Below, in pieces: positions 26,560-35,070 of a stretch of 56,652 nucleotides of DNA (within the stretch, counting starts at the first letter, position 1; each line of letters opens with the position of its first letter). The notes under the pieces are model-generated. The model was not told where the DNA came from. It made no database searches and was given only the letters and a program-made list of their open reading frames with translations. The DNA is from Gluconacetobacter johannae (GTDB lineage Bacteria > Pseudomonadota > Alphaproteobacteria > Acetobacterales > Acetobacteraceae), in contig NZ_JABEQH010000023.1 in the NCBI RefSeq assembly GCF_014174305.1, positions 1 to 56,652 on the forward strand. Direction: 5' to 3'. A program made the translations under genes and the position numbers.

Positions 26560-27492
26560 ATGCCTGCAACCCTGCCCTGGAACCGCCACAACTGGCCGAT
26601 CGCGGCCGCGATGATCCAGTATCCGAACATCCTGCCCGACGGGCGATGCGTGCAGGATGTACCGGCCGAGGAGTGGGCGGCGACCCTGGCCGATGTCGCG
26701 GACGCCGGCTTCACGGAACTCGACCCCACCGATTCCTGGCTGCGGATCGCCGATCTGGGCCGCAGCCGGCTGGACGAATTCATGGGCGTGGTGCGCGACG
26801 CCGGGCTGACGATCCCCGCCATCTCGACCGCGCGGCGCAGCGTGATCGACGCGCAACATGGCGAGGAGTACCTGGATTATTCCCATCGGCTGATCGACGT
26901 GGCGGCGGAAATCGGCGCCGGGGCGGTGTCCTTCGGGCTGTTCCAGGCGCTGACGCCGGAACAGAAGCGCGCGCTGTGGTTCTGGACGGTCGATGGCTAC
27001 CGCGACCCAGACGACCGCGCGACCTGGGCCCTGGCGGTCCGCCGCCTGCGCGAACTGGGCCGGCACGCCGCCGACGCCGGCATCGAACTGTCGCTGGAGA
27101 TGTACGAGGACACCTATCTGGGCACCGCCGACAGCGCGGTCCGCTTCGTCACCGACATCGACCTGCCGAATGTGGGGCTGAACGCCGACCTGGGCAATCT
27201 GGTGCGGATGCACCGGCCGGTCGAACACTGGCGGACGATGATGGAGAAGGTCGCGCCCTTCGCCCGCTACTGGCACGTGAAGAACTATTTCCGCACCGAG
27301 GACGCGACCACGGGAATGGTCGTCACCGCGCCGGCGCCGCTGGAATTCGGCGTCATCAGCTATCGCGCGGCCATCCGCGAGGCGCTGGGGCACGGGTTCC
27401 GTAGCGCCTTCCTGGTGGAACATTACGGCGGCGACGGGCTGAGCGTCAGCGCCACCAACCGCGAATACCTGCGCCGCATCCTGCCGCGCTGA
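26560..27492 (+). CDS. Sugar phosphate isomerase/epimerase-type TIM barrel protein (possible sugar-acid decarboxylase or isomerase)
   Basis: 310 aa of the xylose-isomerase-like TIM barrel superfamily. Metal-binding residues typical for the fold are visible: Glu in IELSLEMYEDTY, Asp in LNADLGNLVRMH, His in ARYWHVKNYF, Glu in FLVEHYGGDG. AGGAG stands 10 bases before the ATG at 26560. It sits between a tetronate-type transporter and the tetrulose kinase. From memory, the 3-oxo-isoapionate decarboxylase OiaC of D-apionate catabolism belongs to this superfamily and feeds the same kinase and isomerases through L-erythrulose, so that role is possible here; a simple isomerase or epimerase is equally compatible with the sequence. 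Confidence 0.7.
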   Translation: MPATLPWNRHNWPIAAAMIQYPNILPDGRCVQDVPAEEWAATLADVADAGFTELDPTDSWLRIADLGRSRLDEFMGVVRDAGLTIPAISTARRSVIDAQHGEEYLDYSHRLIDVAAEIGAGAVSFGLFQALTPEQKRALWFWTVDGYRDPDDRATWALAVRRLRELGRHAADAGIELSLEMYEDTYLGTADSAVRFVTDIDLPNVGLNADLGNLVRMHRPVEHWRTMMEKVAPFARYWHVKNYFRTEDATTGMVVTAPAPLEFGVISYRAAIREALGHGFRSAFLVEHYGGDGLSVSATNREYLRRILPR

Positions 27493-27528
27493 AGACGCAT
27501 CACGGAAAACGCCAGGAGTACACGCGAC

Positions 27529-29241
27529 ATGACGCATATCCATAATGGGGCCGACGGCTTCGCGGCGACGGCGCTGGACGGGTTCTGCGACGTTCACGCC
27601 CATCTGGTCCAGCGTATCCGCGGCGGCGTGATGCGGGCCACCGCCACGCCCCCCGGCAAGGTCGCCGTGGTCATCGGCGGCGGCAGCGGCCATTACCCGG
27701 CCTTCGCCGGCTATGTCGGGCCGGGCCTGGCCGACGCCGCCGTGGCCGGCGACATCTTCGCCTCGCCCTCGGCCAGGGCGGTCTACGATGTCTGCAAGCG
27801 GGCGGATCGCGGCGGCGGCGTGGTGCTGATGTTCGGCAACTATGCCGGCGACGTGCTGAATTTCAACATCGCCGCCGAACGGCTGCGTCGCGAAGGGATC
27901 GACACGCGCATCGTGGCGATCACCGACGACATCGCCAGCGCGCGCGAACCGGCAAGGCGGCGCGGCATCGCGGGCGACCTGCCGGTGCTGAAGCTGGCCG
28001 CCGCCGCCGCCGAAGCCGGCCGGCCGCTGGACGAGGTGGCGCGGATCGCGCGCCACGCCAACGACCGCACGCGCTCGTTCGGCGTGGCGTTCGGCGGCTG
28101 CACCCTGCCGGGCGCCGAGGCGCCCCTGTTCTCGGTCCCGGCGGGGCACATGGCGCTGGGCCTGGGCATCCATGGCGAGCCCGGCATCGACGAGGTCGCG
28201 ATCCTGCGGGCCGGCGACCTGGCGACCCTGCTGGTCGGCCGGCTGCTGGACGACATGCCGGCCGGCGCGGGCACGCCTGTCGCGGCGGTGCTGAACGGGC
28301 TGGGCGGCACCAAGCAGGAGGAGCTGTTCGTGCTGTGGACGTCCGTCGCCGCCGGGCTGCGGAATGCCGGCCTGGACGCGATCCGCCCCGAGGTGGGCGA
28401 GTTCATCACCAGCCTGGACATGGAAGGGTGCTCGCTGTCGCTGACCTGGCTGGACGACACGCTGGAACCCCTGTGGACCGCCCCCTGCGACAGCGCCGCC
28501 CTGACGCGCGGAACCATCATCCCGACCACGCCGGCCCCGAAAATCGAGGACACCGCCGACCAGGCCGCCGCCTGGGCCCCGTCATCCGCCGCGTCGCGCG
28601 CCGCCGGGCAGGCGGTGGCCGAGGCGATGAGCCTGCTGGCGGCGACGCTGGACGGGGCCGAGGCGGAACTGGGCCGGATCGACGCCCACGCCGGCGACGG
28701 CGATCATGGCCGGGGCATGGCCTGCGGGTCGGCGGCCGGCGCGCGCGCCGCGCGGGACGCCGCGACCGAGGGGGCCGGGGCCGGCGACGTGCTGACGGCG
28801 GCGGCCGACGCCTGGGCCCACCGGGCGGGCGGCACGTCGGGGGCGTTGTGGGGCCTGGGGCTGCAAAGCGCCGGCCGGGCGATCGGCAACCAGGACGCCC
28901 CCTCGGCGGTGGGCGTGGCCCAGGCCGCCCGCACCGCGCTGGACGCCGTGATGCGGCTGGGCGGCGCGCGCCCCGGCGACAAGACGCTGGTCGACGCGCT
29001 GCTGCCGTTCGTCGAGACGCTGGAACGCGAGAGCGCGAGCGGCGCCGGGCTGGCGCGGTCCTGGCACGCGGCGGTCGGGGCCGCCACCGCCGCGGCCGAG
29101 CGCACCGCCGACCTGCTGCCGCGCATCGGGCGCGCCCGCCCGCTGGCGGCGCGCAGCAAGGGTCACCCCGACGCCGGCGCGGTGTCGCTGGCGCTGTGCG
29201 CCCGCACGATCCTGAAGATGATGGAGCATGAAAATGTCTGA
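27529..29241 (+). CDS. Dihydroxyacetone-kinase family kinase (DhaK-DhaL fusion), probable L-erythrulose kinase
   Basis: 570 aa, ATP-dependent type with both halves in one chain. DhaK half (1-335): [15 protein letters not shown] and the substrate-binding His in GIHGEPG. DhaL half (360-570): the ADP/Mg site [13 protein letters not shown] and GGTSGALWG. Kinases of this type act on dihydroxyacetone or on tetruloses. The next genes encode RpiB-like and triose-phosphate-isomerase-like enzymes, which is the gene context of L-erythrulose kinase (LerK) in the erythritol/threitol pathways, so L-erythrulose is the more likely substrate. The reading frame overlaps the following isomerase gene by eight bases. 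Confidence 0.85.
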   Translation: MTHIHNGADGFAATALDGFCDVHAHLVQRIRGGVMRATATPPGKVAVVIGGGSGHYPAFAGYVGPGLADAAVAGDIFASPSARAVYDVCKRADRGGGVVLMFGNYAGDVLNFNIAAERLRREGIDTRIVAITDDIASAREPARRRGIAGDLPVLKLAAAAAEAGRPLDEVARIARHANDRTRSFGVAFGGCTLPGAEAPLFSVPAGHMALGLGIHGEPGIDEVAILRAGDLATLLVGRLLDDMPAGAGTPVAAVLNGLGGTKQEELFVLWTSVAAGLRNAGLDAIRPEVGEFITSLDMEGCSLSLTWLDDTLEPLWTAPCDSAALTRGTIIPTTPAPKIEDTADQAAAWAPSSAASRAAGQAVAEAMSLLAATLDGAEAELGRIDAHAGDGDHGRGMACGSAAGARAARDAATEGAGAGDVLTAAADAWAHRAGGTSGALWGLGLQSAGRAIGNQDAPSAVGVAQAARTALDAVMRLGGARPGDKTLVDALLPFVETLERESASGAGLARSWHAAVGAATAAAERTADLLPRIGRARPLAARSKGHPDAGAVSLALCARTILKMMEHENV

Positions 29242-29719
29242 CAGCCCGCGCACATGGCGCGTCGTCATCGGCAGCGACGATGCCGGCCTGCACTATCGTG
29301 CCGCCCTGGCCCGCGACCTGCGGCAGGACCCACGGGTGGCCGAGGTCATCGACATCGGCGTCGGCGACGACGAGCACACCGACTATCCCCACGTCGCCGT
29401 CCGCGCCGCCCGCATGATCGCCGACGGGCGGGCCGACCGGGGCCTGCTGATCTGCGGCACCGGGCTGGGGGTGGCGATCAGCGCCAACAAGGTGCCGGGC
29501 ATCCGCGCGGTCACCGCCCATGATTCCTACTCGGTCCAGCGCGGCGTGCTGAGCAACGACGCGCAGGTCCTGTGCATGGGCGAGCGGGTGATCGGGCTGG
29601 AACTGGCGCGGATGCTGGTGCGGGACTGGCTGGGCTATCGCTTCGACCGGCAATCGGCCTCGGCGGCGAAGGTGGCCGCCATCTGCAGCTACGAACCGGC
29701 CCCCGCCCACGCGCTGTAA
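29234..29719 (+). CDS. derI: RpiB-family isomerase, probable D-erythrulose 4-phosphate isomerase
   Basis: 161 aa from the ATG at 29234, which has GGAG seven bases upstream (an ATG at 29228 is too close to it). RpiB features: [16 protein letters not shown] at the N-terminus, and [23 protein letters not shown] with the active-site Cys. In the known pathway DerI (EryI in Brucella) converts D-erythrulose 4-phosphate to D-erythrose 4-phosphate for the pentose phosphate route. Overlap with the kinase gene and the nearby LerI-like gene support this over plain ribose 5-phosphate isomerase. Confidence 0.82.
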   Translation: MSDSPRTWRVVIGSDDAGLHYRAALARDLRQDPRVAEVIDIGVGDDEHTDYPHVAVRAARMIADGRADRGLLICGTGLGVAISANKVPGIRAVTAHDSYSVQRGVLSNDAQVLCMGERVIGLELARMLVRDWLGYRFDRQSASAAKVAAICSYEPAPAHAL

Positions 29720-29758
29720 CACAGCCGGGCGACAGACATCGGACAGCAGGAACACGAC

Positions 29759-30730
29759 ATGACCATCCAGATCAGAAATGTCGCCGTCATCGGCGCGGGC
29801 TACATGGGGGGCGGCATCGCCCAGTCGCTGGCCCTGGCGGGGGTCGGGGTCACGCTGGCCGACGCCTCGCCCGACGCCACGGCTGCGGCGCTGCGACGCC
29901 TGCATGACGAGGCCGGGGCCTTCGAGCGCCAGGGACTGTTTCCGCCCGGCGCGGCGGGGCTGATCGCCGACAATCTGCGTGCCGCCGGCTCGATCGCGGA
30001 AGCGGTGGCCGACGCCGATTTCATCGAGGAGGCGGTGCCCGAGATCCCGGCGCTGAAGCGCGAGGTGCTGGCCCGGATCTCGGACGCGGCGCGGCCCGAT
30101 GCGATCATCGCGACCAACACATCCACCCTGCCGGTCCATACGCTGGCCGACGCGGTGCGCCACCCCCGCCGCTTCCTGACGGTGCATTTCAGCAACCCCG
30201 CGCCGTTCATCCCCGGCGTCGAACTGGTCTGCGGCGCGGACACCGACCCCGCGATCGTGCCGGCGATCCGCGAATTGCTGGCCCGCGCCGGGCGGCGCTG
30301 CGCGCAGGTGGCCGACACGCCGGGCTTCGTGCTCAACCGGCTGCAATATGTGCTGCTGAAGGAGGCGACCCTGATCGTCGAGGAAGGTGTCGCAACACCC
30401 GAGGACGTGGACACGCTGGTCAGCACCACCTTCGGCTTCCGGCTGCCCTTCTTCGGCCCGTTCGCCATCGCCGACATGGCGGGGCTGGATGTCTACGCCA
30501 ACTGCTTCCGCACGTTCGAGGAGGCCTTCGGCCCCCGCCTGGCCACCCCGGCCTCGCTGACCGCCCTGGTGGCCGAAGGCAGGTTCGGCACCAAGTCGGG
30601 CGCGGGCTATTCCGGCAGCTTCGACAAGACGCAGACCGACGCGCTGATCGCCTATCGCAACAAGGCCTATGCGCGGATGGGCCAGCTTCTGCAGGACCTC
30701 GGCCCCTCCCCCCTCCAGCGGAAGGAGTAG
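29759..30730 (+). CDS. 3-hydroxyacyl-CoA dehydrogenase family oxidoreductase
   Basis: 323 aa. NAD motif VAVIGAGYMGGGIAQSLALAG, catalytic region TVHFSNPAPFIPGVELV (the usual His is present as VHFSNP), GFVLNRLQYVLLKEA and a C-terminal domain with FGFRLPFFGPFAIADMAGLD. Paralogous to the CRYL1-like gene at 13924 but distinct. It lies 39 bases after derI and 4 bases before the lerI-like gene, so it belongs to the tetrulose operon; no acyl-CoA enzymes are nearby, so the substrate is probably a free hydroxyacid. Its reaction in this pathway is not described to my knowledge. Confidence 0.8.
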   Translation: MTIQIRNVAVIGAGYMGGGIAQSLALAGVGVTLADASPDATAAALRRLHDEAGAFERQGLFPPGAAGLIADNLRAAGSIAEAVADADFIEEAVPEIPALKREVLARISDAARPDAIIATNTSTLPVHTLADAVRHPRRFLTVHFSNPAPFIPGVELVCGADTDPAIVPAIRELLARAGRRCAQVADTPGFVLNRLQYVLLKEATLIVEEGVATPEDVDTLVSTTFGFRLPFFGPFAIADMAGLDVYANCFRTFEEAFGPRLATPASLTALVAEGRFGTKSGAGYSGSFDKTQTDALIAYRNKAYARMGQLLQDLGPSPLQRKE

Positions 30731-30734
30731 GGCC

Positions 30735-31526
30735 ATGTCCGATCCCTCCGCCCCCGGCCGGCCCTTCTGGGTGGGCACGAGCTGGAAGATGAACGGCCTG
30801 CCCGACGACGCCCGCAGCTATGCCGAACGCATCGCGGCGGTGGACGACTGGCACGGCGTCCTCCCCTTCGTCATGCCGCCCTTCACCGTCCTGGCCGATG
30901 TCGCGCGCCTGCTGCGCGACAGCCCGGTGCAGGTGGGCGGGCAGAACATGCACTGGGACGAGTCAGGGTCCTGGACCGGCGAGATCTCGGCCCCGATGCT
31001 GCGCCAGTGCGGCGCGACGATGGTCGAACTGGGCCATTCCGAACGACGCCGGCATTTCGGCGAGACCGACGAGACCGTCAACCAGAAAGTCCACGCCGCG
31101 CTGCGCCATGGGCTGACCCCGCTGGTCTGCATCGGCGAGACGCAGGCCGAACGGGACGGGGGCGTGTCCGACCTGGTCCTGGCCCGCCAGGTGCGCCTGG
31201 CGCTGCATGGGCTGACGGCGGCCCAGGCGGGCCGCGTGATGTTCGCCTACGAACCCGTCTGGGCGATCGGCGAGGCCGGACGCCCCGCCCCGCCCGCGCT
31301 GGTGGCGCAGGCCGCCGCCGGCATCCGGCAGGAACTGGACCGCGCCGCCGACGCCCCCGGCGCATCCCCGCTGCTGTACGGCGGCAGCGTGAACCTGGAA
31401 AACGCGGCGCCCTATGCCGCGCTGGCCGACATCGACGGCCTGTTCGTGGGCCGCGCCGCCTGGACCGCCGAGGGCTACGCCGCCCTGGCGCGCGCTGCCG
31501 CGCGCCCGCCGCGCCGGGGGCCATAG
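30735..31526 (+). CDS. lerI: Triose-phosphate-isomerase-like enzyme, probable L-erythrulose 1-phosphate isomerase
   Basis: 263 aa TIM barrel. WVGTSWKMNG carries the catalytic Lys, VELGHSERRRHFGE the catalytic His, and FAYEPVWAIGEAG the catalytic Glu; LLYGGSVNLENA is the phosphate loop. The form GTSWKMN, instead of GNWKMN, is what I recall for the LerI/EryH subgroup, which turns L-erythrulose 1-phosphate into D-erythrulose 4-phosphate. AAGGAG precedes the ATG at 30735, four bases after the previous stop. Together with the kinase and derI it completes the tetrulose-to-erythrose-4-phosphate route. Ordinary TpiA is the alternative. Confidence 0.83.
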   Translation: MSDPSAPGRPFWVGTSWKMNGLPDDARSYAERIAAVDDWHGVLPFVMPPFTVLADVARLLRDSPVQVGGQNMHWDESGSWTGEISAPMLRQCGATMVELGHSERRRHFGETDETVNQKVHAALRHGLTPLVCIGETQAERDGGVSDLVLARQVRLALHGLTAAQAGRVMFAYEPVWAIGEAGRPAPPALVAQAAAGIRQELDRAADAPGASPLLYGGSVNLENAAPYAALADIDGLFVGRAAWTAEGYAALARAAARPPRRGP

Positions 31527-31572
31527 GCGGCGACCCCGCGCGCTTCCCCCTTTCCGTTCGGAGTATCGCGCC

Positions 31573-32892
31573 ATGCCACGGCTACGATGGATCATGGTCA
31601 TCCTGTGCTTCGCGGCCACGACGATCAATTATATCGACCGGGCGACCGTATCGGTCGCGGCCCCCTTCATCGCGCGCGACCTGCATCTTGGCCCGGCGGT
31701 GCTGGGCGTGGTGCTCAGCGGCTTCTTCTGGACCTATGCGGCCATGCAGGTGCCGGCGGGCCTGGTGGTCGACCGGCTGGGGCCGCGCCTGACCTATGCC
31801 GTCGCCGTGCTGTGGTGGTCGTTCTTCACGGCCGTCACCTCGGTGGTCAACAGCGCGGCGCTGCTGTTCGGCTGCCGCTTCGCGCTGGGCGTCGGCGAGG
31901 CGGGAAGCTATCCGTGCAACACCAAGGTCGCGGCCCAATGGTTCCCCACCCGCGAACGCGGGCTGGCCTCGGGCATCTTCGACAGCGGGTCGCGCGCCGG
32001 GTCGGCGCTGTCGATGCCGCTGATCGCGCTGCTCATCAGCTTTACCGGCTGGCGTCTGGCCTTCGTCGTCACCGGGCTGGTGGGGGTGGCGTGGGTGGTG
32101 GCGTGGCTGCTGCTCTATCGCGATCCGGACCGCCATCCCGGCGTCACCGCGCGGGAACTGGCGGCGTTGCGGGCGGCGCAGCCCGCCGCGCAGGCCCAGG
32201 GCGCCCAGGCAGGGGCGGCGGTGCCGTTCCGCGCCCTGTTCCGCTACCGGACGGTGTGGGGGATGATGATCGGCTTCTTCTGCCTGAATTTCGTCTTCTA
32301 TTTCTACACCACCTGGTTTCCGACCTACCTGGTGCAGGCACGCAATTTCTCGCTGCATCGACTGGGCGTGCTGGGCATGCTGCCGGGCCTGGCGGCGGTG
32401 CCGTCCGCCTGGATCGGTGGCTGGACGTCGGACCGGCTGTACCGCGCGGGCTGGAGCCTGACCGCCGCGCGCAAGACCTGCCTGGTCGGCGGCATGCTGC
32501 TGTCGTCGGTCATCACGCTGTCGGCCTTTACGCGCAGCGACGCGCTGTGCCTGGCATTCTTCACCACGGCCTATGCGGGCATCGCCTTGGCCGGCGCCAA
32601 TATCTGGTCGCTGCCCGCCGACGTCGCCCCCAGTGCGGCGCATGTCGCCTCGCTCAGCGGCATCCAGAACGGGGCGGCCAACCTGTCGGGCATCCTGACC
32701 GCGACCATGACCGGCGTCATCCTCAAGATCACCGGCGGCTCGTTCATCGCGCCGCTGTGCATCACCGGCGGGTTCTGCGTGCTGGGGGCGATGACCTATC
32801 TGTTCGTCGTGGGGCCGATCGCCCCGTTGCCGCCGCTGGCCGGCAGAACCCCGGCGGCAGGTCGGGCGTTGCCCGAACCCACCAGGGCCTGA
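31573..32892 (+). CDS. MFS transporter (ACS family) whose C-terminus is encoded by a dispersed repeat
   Basis: 439 aa from ATG 31573 with GGAG about 10 bases upstream. Helix 1 motif ATTINYIDRATVSVAAPFIA, then VPAGLVVDRLGPR, are of the sugar-acid ACS group. After the last membrane helix the reading frame enters repeat copy E, which encodes the final residues [10 protein letters not shown] and the stop codon, so the repeat inserted into or replaced the original end of the gene. Within the tetrulose operon it probably imports the substrate that the neighbouring enzymes use. Confidence 0.86.
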   Translation: MPRLRWIMVILCFAATTINYIDRATVSVAAPFIARDLHLGPAVLGVVLSGFFWTYAAMQVPAGLVVDRLGPRLTYAVAVLWWSFFTAVTSVVNSAALLFGCRFALGVGEAGSYPCNTKVAAQWFPTRERGLASGIFDSGSRAGSALSMPLIALLISFTGWRLAFVVTGLVGVAWVVAWLLLYRDPDRHPGVTARELAALRAAQPAAQAQGAQAGAAVPFRALFRYRTVWGMMIGFFCLNFVFYFYTTWFPTYLVQARNFSLHRLGVLGMLPGLAAVPSAWIGGWTSDRLYRAGWSLTAARKTCLVGGMLLSSVITLSAFTRSDALCLAFFTTAYAGIALAGANIWSLPADVAPSAAHVASLSGIQNGAANLSGILTATMTGVILKITGGSFIAPLCITGGFCVLGAMTYLFVVGPIAPLPPLAGRTPAAGRALPEPTRA

Positions 32893-32916
32893 GGCCCTGG
32901 ACCCCGATCAGGGATC
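32861..32916 (+). repeat. Dispersed composite palindromic repeat, copy E, overlapping a gene end and a ribosome-binding site
   Basis: GGGCGTTGCCC, GAACCCACC, AGGGCCTGAGGCCCT, GGACCCCGATCAGGGAT in order. The first half is translated as the tail of the MFS transporter, whose TGA lies in AGGGCCTGAGG. AGGGA at 32910-32914 stands eight bases before the ATG of the next gene and is its best Shine-Dalgarno candidate. Confidence 0.88.
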
Positions 32917-32922
32917 AATGAC

Positions 32923-34161
32923 ATGACCGTTCTGTCCATTGTGCCGACACGTCCTGTGGGTATGTCGTCCGCCACGGCGGCGGCCGCGCCGGTCCCGCGC
33001 CTGTGGGGGCGCTATCTCAACCTCGATGATTTCGAGGCCGCCGCGCGCCATCGCCTGCCCCGCGCCATCTACGGCTATGCCAGCGGCGGCGCGGCCGACG
33101 GCGGGGCGGTGCGCGACAATCGCGCCGCCTTCGGCCGCTGGCATTTCGTGACGCGGATCCTGCGCGACGTGGCGTCGCGCACGCCGGCGCGCACCCTGTT
33201 CGGCCATCGCTATGACGTGCCGTTCGGCATCGCGCCCATGGGCGCCGCGGCGGTGGCGGCCTTCGATGCCGATATGCGGATGGCGCGGGCCGCGCGCGCC
33301 GCCAACCTGCCGTTCGTGCTCAGCGCCAATTCCATCACGCCGATGGAGGCGGTGGCGGCGGTCAATCCCGGCATCTGGTTCGCCGCCTACCTGCCGCCGG
33401 CCCCGGTCCATATCGACGGCATGCTGGCCCGCGTCGCCGCCGCCGGAATTAGGGTGCTGGTGGTGACGGTGGACGTCCCCGCCGGATCGAACCGCGAGGC
33501 CGAACGGCGCAACGGCTACACCATGCCCCTGCGCCCGAACGCGCGCCTGGTCGCCGACGGGCTGGCCCATCCGCGCTGGCTGCTGGGCACCGCGGCCCGC
33601 ACCCTGGCGCGCCAGGGGGTGCCGGTCATTTCCAACATCCGGCCGCGCGGGGGGCCGGGCCTGTTCTCGCGTCAGGTCAGCTTCATCGGCGGGGACGGCG
33701 CCTTCACCTGGGATCATGTGCGGCAGATCCGCCGGTCATGGCAGGGGACGCTGGTGCTGAAAGGGGTGCTGTCGCCCGCCGATGCCCGCCTGGCGCGGCA
33801 GCATGGCGCCGACGGCATCGTCGTCTCGAACCATGGCGGCCGCCAGCTGGACGGTGTGGCGTCGCCCATGGACATGCTGGGCGCGGTCCGCGATGCAAGC
33901 GGCGACATGGCGGTGCTGGTCGACAGCGGCTTCCGCCGGGGCGGCGACATCCTGAAGGCGCTGGCCCTGGGGGCGGATTTCGTGCTGATCGGCCGCCCGT
34001 TCCTCTACGCCGCCGCCCTGGCCGGCGAAGCCGGCGTGCGCCATGCGGCCGGGCTGCTGCGCCGCGAGGTCGACCTGGACATGGCGCAGCTTGGCCTCGC
34101 CACGCTGGCCGACATCGGCCCCGCGTGCCTGATCCCAGCTTTCCGAAAGACTGACGCATGA
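32923..34161 (+). CDS. FMN-dependent alpha-hydroxy-acid oxidase/dehydrogenase
   Basis: 412 aa member of the glycolate oxidase/L-lactate dehydrogenase family, oxidising a 2-hydroxyacid to the 2-oxoacid. YGYASGGA (FMN-site Tyr), FGIAPMGAAAVAA, VLVVTVDVPAGSNRE, GTLVLKGVLSPADA (Lys), the catalytic SNHGGRQLD (His and Arg) and RGGDILKALALGADFVLIGRP are present. The segment normally FQLY is FAAYLPP, so the usual Gln is replaced by Ala. Last gene of the denD operon, with its start site in repeat copy E. A tetronate or threonate-like 2-hydroxyacid is a reasonable substrate guess, with electrons to the quinone pool or oxygen. Confidence 0.85.
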   Translation: MTVLSIVPTRPVGMSSATAAAAPVPRLWGRYLNLDDFEAAARHRLPRAIYGYASGGAADGGAVRDNRAAFGRWHFVTRILRDVASRTPARTLFGHRYDVPFGIAPMGAAAVAAFDADMRMARAARAANLPFVLSANSITPMEAVAAVNPGIWFAAYLPPAPVHIDGMLARVAAAGIRVLVVTVDVPAGSNREAERRNGYTMPLRPNARLVADGLAHPRWLLGTAARTLARQGVPVISNIRPRGGPGLFSRQVSFIGGDGAFTWDHVRQIRRSWQGTLVLKGVLSPADARLARQHGADGIVVSNHGGRQLDGVASPMDMLGAVRDASGDMAVLVDSGFRRGGDILKALALGADFVLIGRPFLYAAALAGEAGVRHAAGLLRREVDLDMAQLGLATLADIGPACLIPAFRKTDA

Positions 34162-34170
34162 GATGTCCCC

Positions 34171-34296
34171 GCCAAGGGCGTTGCCCTTGACCCACCAAAG
34201 GGCAGTCGCCCTTTGGAAACCCATTCGTTATCAAATGATTGGGGTGCAGGGCCTCAGGCCCTGCCGGGTCCAGGGCAGAGCCCTGGCCGCACCCCG
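34171..34296 (-). repeat. Dispersed composite palindromic repeat, copy F
   Basis: AAGGGCGTTGCCCTT, GACCCACC, AAAGGGCAGTCGCCCTTT, GGAAACCCATTCGTT, then GGGGTGC, AGGGCCTCAGGCCCT and a variant last hairpin CAGGGCAGAGCCCTG. It lies between the convergent FMN-oxidase and ung genes. Its first hairpin differs from copy D but matches copy G. Confidence 0.85.
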
Positions 34297-34327
34297 CGCT
34301 ACGATAAGGGCCGCGCGCGGGACGCCT

Positions 34328-35020
34328 TCAGGGGGTATCGGGCAATTTCCAGTCGATCGGCGTCAGCCCGTTTCGGATCAGGAAGTCGTTGGCCTGGGAA
34401 AAATGCCGGGAGCCGAAAAAGCCGTTATGCGCCGAAAGCGGCGACGGGTGCGGCGCCTTCAGGACCAGATGCTTCGACGAATCGACGAAGGCGGCCTTCC
34501 TCTGGGCGTAGGCGCCCCACAGCATGAAGACGGCCGGCGTCTCCTGCGCGTTGACGCGGGCGATGACCGCATCGGTGAAGCGTTCCCAGCCCTTGCCCTG
34601 ATGCGATGCGGCGCAGGCGCGTTCGACGGTCAACACGCTGTTCAGCAGCAGCACACCCTGCTTCGCCCAATGCTCCAGATAGCCGTGGCGCGCCGGCGGG
34701 ATGCCGAGGTCGGCCTGCATTTCCTTGTAGATATTGACCAGCGAGGGCGGAACCCTGACGCCCGGCCTGACGCTGAAGCACAACCCGTGGGCCTGGCCTT
34801 CCCCATGGTAGGGGTCCTGCCCCAGGATGACGACCTTTACGGTCCCGAGCGGCGTCAGGTCCAGTGCGCGAAAATACTCGTTCCCCTTTGGGAAAATGAC
34901 CTTGCCGCTGTTCTTCGACGCGATCAGAAAATCCTTCAGCGTACGCATGTAAGGCGCATCGAATTCGGCCGCGAGCGCCTTTTTCCAGCTTTCGGACAAT
35001 CTGACCGTTTCTGCCGTCAT
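34328..35020 (-). CDS. ung: Uracil-DNA glycosylase
   Basis: 230 aa family 1 uracil-DNA glycosylase, which removes uracil from DNA to start base-excision repair. The water-activating loop [14 protein letters not shown] (Asp69), the Phe stack in LCFSV and the DNA-intercalating [13 protein letters not shown] are all present. The ATG at 35020 gives the normal length; an in-frame start at 35134 would translate repeat copy G. The gene is bracketed by same-orientation repeats F and G and is functionally unrelated to its neighbours. Confidence 0.97.
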   Translation of the reverse strand: MTAETVRLSESWKKALAAEFDAPYMRTLKDFLIASKNSGKVIFPKGNEYFRALDLTPLGTVKVVILGQDPYHGEGQAHGLCFSVRPGVRVPPSLVNIYKEMQADLGIPPARHGYLEHWAKQGVLLLNSVLTVERACAASHQGKGWERFTDAVIARVNAQETPAVFMLWGAYAQRKAAFVDSSKHLVLKAPHPSPLSAHNGFFGSRHFSQANDFLIRNGLTPIDWKLPDTP

Positions 35021-35070
35021 TGCGGTTCTCCCTGGGGCCACATTTAAACCAGATGCGGCGGAATGCGAAG

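Noticed and set aside
27529-29241. Ordinary dihydroxyacetone kinase for glycerol use
   Set aside because: Not excluded by sequence, but the directly attached RpiB-like and LerI-like genes make a tetrulose kinase more likely.
23828-30778. Very long open frames on the minus strand opposite denD, the transporter, kinase and isomerase genes (one exceeds 900 codons)
   Set aside because: They mirror the codon pattern of the real + strand genes in high-GC DNA, consist of low-complexity Arg/Gln/Gly/His-rich text, and show no domain.
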